A DNA stretch of 64,000 bases from Schistosoma haematobium (taxonomy: Eukaryota > Platyhelminthes > Trematoda > Strigeidida > Schistosomatidae): contig NC_067195.1 of the NCBI RefSeq assembly GCF_000699445.3, positions 69,126,591-69,190,590 of the forward strand. The letters are read 5' to 3'. Below are positions 62,075 to 64,000 of the stretch, piece after piece. Below the pieces are notes generated by a model. The model searched no databases and was not told the origin of the DNA. It saw only the letters and a program-made list of their open reading frames with translations. The translations under genes were made by a program, and so were the position numbers. Each line of letters starts with the position of its first letter. Position 1 is the first letter of the stretch.

Positions 62075-63980
62075 GGTCCAAGTTCCCATATCTCATTAGT
62101 ACAACAAGATCAACACCAAATTCATAGAACCAGTCACTTCCATAGTAGCGATATATGTAGATAAAAATAGCATATAAGGATATGATACAGAGAGAAAGAA
62201 TTAGTTCGTAGAAAGAAAGGCATAAAGCAAGTTTAATCTCACGGTTTAGATGGAAACAAAGAGTGTATACACCTACGTCATTGTGATCGATTCTCAGCCA
62301 TGTCACCCAGTCTCCAACAATGGCTATGATTTACACAGAAAGTAGAACGGAGCAAACCGACGGGCAGTAAACCTATCCTTTGGTTGACAGATGTTTATTT
62401 TGTTAGTTAAACCCCATACATTATTTATTTCTTCTTACATAAGCATGTTACCCTGTTTAAGAAAAATCATGTTCTGCTGTCTAAATGTTTATTATATACT
62501 AGCTCTTTCAATGGACCTGAGTCGATAATCTGGTCTTGCGAGCAGTTACCATAATTGGTTACGTTGCAATCATTGCATTTTAAATTATTTCCACAATCCA
62601 GAGACACATTATTATTTTTAAACCTCAAAACCCTTTATTATAGAATTGTATATACGCACAAATAGATGAAAATGCATACAGATTACCGCTGTCACATTGA
62701 TTAATCTTACTACTGTAACCTTTACGCATTTGTCTACACTAGAAAGCACTTTTTGAAAAGTTCGTTTATAACCTATGTTAGAGCAACAAACATACATTGA
62801 TGCAAAAAATACTTTAAAAGGAAAAAACCGCGATATCGCTACTAATCACTTCTTATTTAAAGTATTATTTATGTTATTCGCTATAGTTGAATAGTTAGTT
62901 TCAAACACCAAAGAACTTAAATGAGATATCAGCTTTTAAATATCAACAATACGACGAGAATTATCTCTAAAAAAATGAGTATTGTCAGTTTATAATCGTA
63001 TTTACATTATCGTAAATAAGTATGTATGTTCATTAGTTGCTTGAGACATTAACACACTAAGAGCATAAAATCCATCAACAATCTCTAACTTTCCCTTCCA
63101 TGCTTATAGGTTGAAAAAAAATACCTTGCCAACATATTCAGAGGTGGGAATAACGAGTTTTATAAGTACTCCAGCCTGAAAAAGTACAGAAGAGCGAGGG
63201 GCATTACATTTACTCGATAATTTTCGTGTCGAATTGTCTATAAGACACTATTTAAGTTTTACTAATGCACTGTTTTATAGGAGAGTTAGTAGCTTTGTTG
63301 GTTGAAGATAATATCTCCAAGATGTTTCCTTTGTTATCTTGAGAGATAATAAACAGAACTAAGTGTGTGAAATTTCTCAAAAAAAAAACCTTCCTCTACA
63401 ATTTCCAAGATGCATCGTTAAACGATTTAGTCAGTACTGAATAGGGAAAACTTTAATAGATACATAATTCCCTTATGCAGAAATTCTCATTTACTTAAAC
63501 TGAATGTTGCAGGTGCATGTTTGTTTCTGGAATGGTAATTACAAAAGAAACGAAATGTTTAATTGACATAAATGTTTATTAACAGGGATGAAACATCCAG
63601 AAAAAGTATTTGCTCCATGAAGATTGATATTCTCAACAAATTCCTTTAGGCTATAAATATCATGCTGAATAAAAATAAGTGTCAAAATGATACTGATGAT
63701 AAGAAGATATCTTTCGTTGTAATGAGTTATTCCAATATAATCTACTCTGGAAAGGTACCAGATATCTAATACAACAGAAGGAACAGAAAAAAGCATGAAT
63801 AAAAGACAATATCAAAAGTTTTAAACTAACTTGGTTGATAGCTTCCTTGAAATTAACAGCAGAAAGAAATTTGAGACGTTCAAAAGCTGCTAAACACGAC
63901 CCGATAGTACGGCGAAATGGAGACTCTATGTCAACTTTCTTAAATGACTCGATGAGACCTTGCAAAATTCCGTCAACTGC
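49981..63980 (-). CDS. PROM1: Prominin (CD133-like) 3' portion, nine exons in window
   Basis: Prominins are five-pass membrane glycoproteins of plasma-membrane protrusions, cilia and photoreceptor discs that bind cholesterol. Nine exons join in phase: 63980-63831, 63664-63584, 63175-63125, 61203-61135, 59371-59198, 57674-57519, 57126-57005, 54100-54038 and, less certain, 50038-49981. The first six (227 aa) form most of the second large extracellular loop, with four visible Cys (GSCLAAF, SGCFIP, DIPCQS, DSVCYT) and an N-Q-T glycosylation site. Exon seven is the last membrane segment (WTGLGFTLLLFIPAIIFAV) followed by KLAGLYRK, matching the LIPALIFAVKLAKYYRR-type end of vertebrate prominins. The tail is short. 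The 5' half lies beyond the right edge. PROM1 stands for the family, since trematode orthology to PROM1 or PROM2 is not resolved here. Confidence 0.87.
50039..51470. other. Prominin intron, nothing recognised
   Basis: AT-rich, with a short (AT)n run at about 50857-50876. Confidence 0.5.
51477..51990 (+). mobile_element. Solo LTR-like element, no target duplication
   Basis: 514 bp starting TGTTATATCCGAACG and ending CATTACAACA, aligned along its length with 47267-47747 (shared ACAGTCTCC, CGGAGGCTGAGATTG and GGGCAGGGCTAAG-like blocks). The five bases on each side do not match. Confidence 0.75.
51991..53930. other. Prominin intron, nothing firm
   Basis: A box B-like CGTTCGAACCCC with a CACCCAACAACGCC-type block near 53020-53055 is probably another tRNA-like SINE remnant. 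The rest is AT-rich. Confidence 0.4.
53938..53990. repeat. (AT)n microsatellite
   Basis: About 53 bases of AT dinucleotides, 48 bases downstream of a prominin exon's donor. Confidence 0.97.
54038..54100 (-). CDS. PROM1: Prominin exon (cytoplasmic tail)
   Basis: Acceptor TTACTTTCAG, donor CACA|GTAAGT, 63 bases, phase 2 in and 2 out. It encodes DYISYHGFYMRPPTDYQDNS, a Tyr-rich tail segment following the last membrane segment. Confidence 0.85.
54590..54725 (-). mobile_element. Truncated Smα-type hammerhead element, sense to prominin
   Basis: The minus strand contains CTGACGAG (54655-54662), stem II GTCC/GGAC, GAAAC and a GTC cleavage triplet. Stem I (ATCCAG with CTGAAT) has one mismatch. The tRNA-like 5' part is mostly missing. 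Confidence 0.7.
55150..55260 (-). mobile_element. tRNA-like SINE remnant, reverse orientation
   Basis: The plus strand shows ATTCAAACCTAGG (box B-like, reversed) followed by CTTCAACTAATGAGACATTGC, the same reversed pattern as 12.0 kb. Confidence 0.35.
55674..55735. repeat. Third copy of the palindrome's inner block
   Basis: About 60 bases identical, apart from a few positions, to the loop-proximal block of the palindrome at 56012-56102. It represents the start of the next tandem unit of the left hammerhead element. A diverged copy lies at 60110-60172. Confidence 0.7.
55778..55992 (-). mobile_element. Smα/retrozyme element with intact hammerhead, sense to prominin
   Basis: The minus strand has a tRNA-like head (box A-like TAGCTAAGTGGATAACGCG; box B GAGTTCGAGTCCC), then the type I hammerhead: ATCCAG, CTGACGAG (55862-55869), stem II GTCC/GGAC, GAAAC, GCGCGTC and CTGGAT. 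Stem III is minimal, as known for schistosome hammerheads. All core residues are intact. Confidence 0.85.
55828..55878 (-). ncRNA. Hammerhead ribozyme (type I, Smα), inverted copy
   Basis: Same structure on the minus strand, with core CTGACGAG at 55862-55869. It would be transcribed as part of the prominin intron. Confidence 0.85.
56117..56341 (+). mobile_element. Smα/retrozyme element with intact hammerhead, antisense to prominin
   Basis: Mirror copy of the preceding element. CTGACGAG at 56240-56247, GAAAC at 56261-56265 and the predicted cleavage between 56272 and 56273 after GTC. tRNA-like head at about 56120-56205. Confidence 0.85.
56232..56282 (+). ncRNA. Hammerhead ribozyme (type I, Smα)
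   Basis: Stem I ATCCAG/CTGGAT, core CTGACGAG, stem II GTCC-loop-GGAC, core GAAA, minimal stem III, cleavage triplet GTC. It cleaves its own RNA strand in the family. Confidence 0.85.
56345..56890. repeat. Second foldback, about 220-bp imperfect arms
   Basis: Left arm 56345-56567 and right arm about 56663-56890 are reverse complements at roughly 85-90% by eye (for example GAACCTAACGAAATAAGATG against its complement). The loop is about 95 bases. It begins four bases after the first palindrome ends. No transposase or clear terminal target duplication; family unknown. Confidence 0.75.
57005..57126 (-). CDS. PROM1: Prominin exon with last membrane segment
   Basis: Acceptor GATTCGTCAG, donor AACC|GTGAGT, 122 bases. 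It encodes the fifth transmembrane helix and the juxtamembrane KLAGLYRKTEKYSRDYEE. This is the strongest family signature in the gene. Confidence 0.92.
57519..57674 (-). CDS. PROM1: Prominin exon, end of second extracellular loop
   Basis: Acceptor TATTTTTTCAG, donor TTT|GTAAGT, 52 codons. Two Cys spaced before the membrane segment match the conserved pair at this place in prominins. Confidence 0.88.
57675..59197. other. Prominin intron, nothing recognised
   Basis: AT-rich. The 101-aa minus-strand frame at 57763-58068 is hydrophobic, has no splice borders and is not called. Confidence 0.55.
59198..59371 (-). CDS. PROM1: Prominin exon, second extracellular loop
   Basis: Donor TCT|GTAAGT. The acceptor is placed at ATATAAAG|GAA after a long T-rich tract. 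58 codons, helical, with the glycosylation site NQT. Confidence 0.8.
60105..60265 (+). mobile_element. Degraded Smα element
   Basis: Carries the 60-base block of the 55.7/56.0 kb repeats, a box B-like GGTTTGATTCCCGGG and the ACATCAACTCTG-GCATGCAGG segment. The hammerhead core has decayed to CTAATGACA. An internal deletion removed the tRNA-like head. Confidence 0.6.
60580..61022 (+). mobile_element. Old solo LTR-like element
   Basis: About 443 bp aligned with the LTR at 51477-51990: starts TGTTATATCG and shares GGAGGACCAATAAGGATTTAG and GTACTGGACTCGGCGG-like blocks. The 3' end has mutated from ACAACA to ACAATA. No target duplication. Confidence 0.65.
61135..61203 (-). CDS. PROM1: Prominin exon, second extracellular loop
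   Basis: Acceptor TTGTATAATAG, donor ATG|GTGAGT, 23 codons, phase 0 on both sides. Confidence 0.8.
61204..61980. other. Prominin intron, nothing recognised
   Basis: AT-rich sequence without credible exons. Confidence 0.55.
61985..62335 (-). mobile_element. LINE 3' end copy, minus strand, with internal (AT)n
   Basis: The reverse complement matches 27060-27370 over its length, including TTGGAGACTGGGTGACATGG and the final TGCCTGGTCCTA. The (AT)n at 62028-62070 sits exactly where the other copy has only GCATATATGTG. Confidence 0.75.
62028..62070. repeat. (AT)n microsatellite inside a LINE tail
   Basis: About 43 bases of AT dinucleotides. Confidence 0.95.
62336..63124. other. Prominin intron, nothing recognised
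   Basis: AT-rich sequence without credible exons. Confidence 0.55.
63125..63175 (-). CDS. PROM1: Prominin micro-exon, second extracellular loop
   Basis: Acceptor GTACTTTTTCAG, donor AAG|GTATTT, 17 codons (AGVLIKLVIPTSEYVGK), phase 0 on both sides. Confidence 0.75.
63584..63664 (-). CDS. PROM1: Prominin exon, second extracellular loop
   Basis: Acceptor ATTTTTATTCAG. The donor is taken as CCT|GTTAAT (weak), chosen because it keeps phase 0. 27 codons with one Cys. Confidence 0.7.
63831..63980 (-). CDS. PROM1: Prominin exon, second extracellular loop (first in window)
   Basis: Acceptor GCATATTTTAG near the window edge, donor CAA|GTTAGT, 50 codons, phase 0. Contains GSCLAAFERLKFLSAVNF. Earlier exons lie beyond the window. 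Confidence 0.8.
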
Positions 63981-64000
63981 CTAAAATATGCAAAAAATTG

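Noticed and set aside
1..64000. CRISPR arrays, rRNA genes, bacterial operons
   Set aside because: No regularly spaced repeats, no rRNA-like conserved blocks and no prokaryotic gene organisation were seen.

Overview
The window reads as nuclear DNA of a blood fluke (Schistosoma or a close trematode relative). It is AT-rich, with very short introns at the start of a gene and very large ones later. It carries Smα-type hammerhead-ribozyme elements, a Boudicca/CsRn1-type gypsy retrotransposon and many decayed LINE pieces. No bacterial, organellar or CRISPR features were seen. All gene models come from splice sites, reading-frame phase and remembered family resemblance; no database search was run.

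Protein-coding genes all lie on the minus strand. (1) The right end (63980 down to about 50 kb) holds the 3' half of a prominin (CD133-like) gene: most of the second large extracellular loop, the last membrane segment and a short cytoplasmic tail. Its 5' part is outside the window. (2) A short three-exon 3' end of an unrecognised gene lies at 29072-28510. (3) A nearly complete NDE1/NDEL1 (NudE) gene runs from 26682 to 7854 in eight exons. Five exons are packed into 0.7 kb, and the rest are separated by introns of 1.5, 15.6 and 0.5 kb. A separate terminal-type exon at 41587-41499 may be another 3' end of prominin or belong to an unknown gene.

Between and inside these genes is a deep layer of transposable elements. 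The region 30.1-38.8 kb is a landing zone: a dead Boudicca-like element (30936-36517, minus) with a solo LTR of another family inside its gag, then a gypsy integrase remnant, then a CR1-like LINE remnant on the other strand. Further LINE pieces lie at 19.6-21.3, 26.9-27.4, 43.4-44.7 and 62 kb. A second solo LTR at 47267-47747 has a perfect 5-bp target duplication inside an older repeat, and two more LTRs of that family lie at 51.5 and 60.6 kb. tRNA-like SINEs with Pol III box B motifs are scattered throughout.

The most unusual structure is in the prominin intron at 54.6-56.9 kb. Two nearly identical hammerhead elements sit head to head as a 273-bp-arm palindrome with a 28-bp loop, directly beside a second, older foldback of about 220-bp arms. 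A further hammerhead copy lies 1.2 kb away. In prominin pre-mRNA two of these hammerheads are in sense orientation.

Long stretches (1-4.3, 13-15.6, 16-19.6, 41.6-43.4, 45.3-47.0, 52-53.9 kb) hold nothing I can support beyond AT-rich DNA, simple repeats and very old repeat traces.
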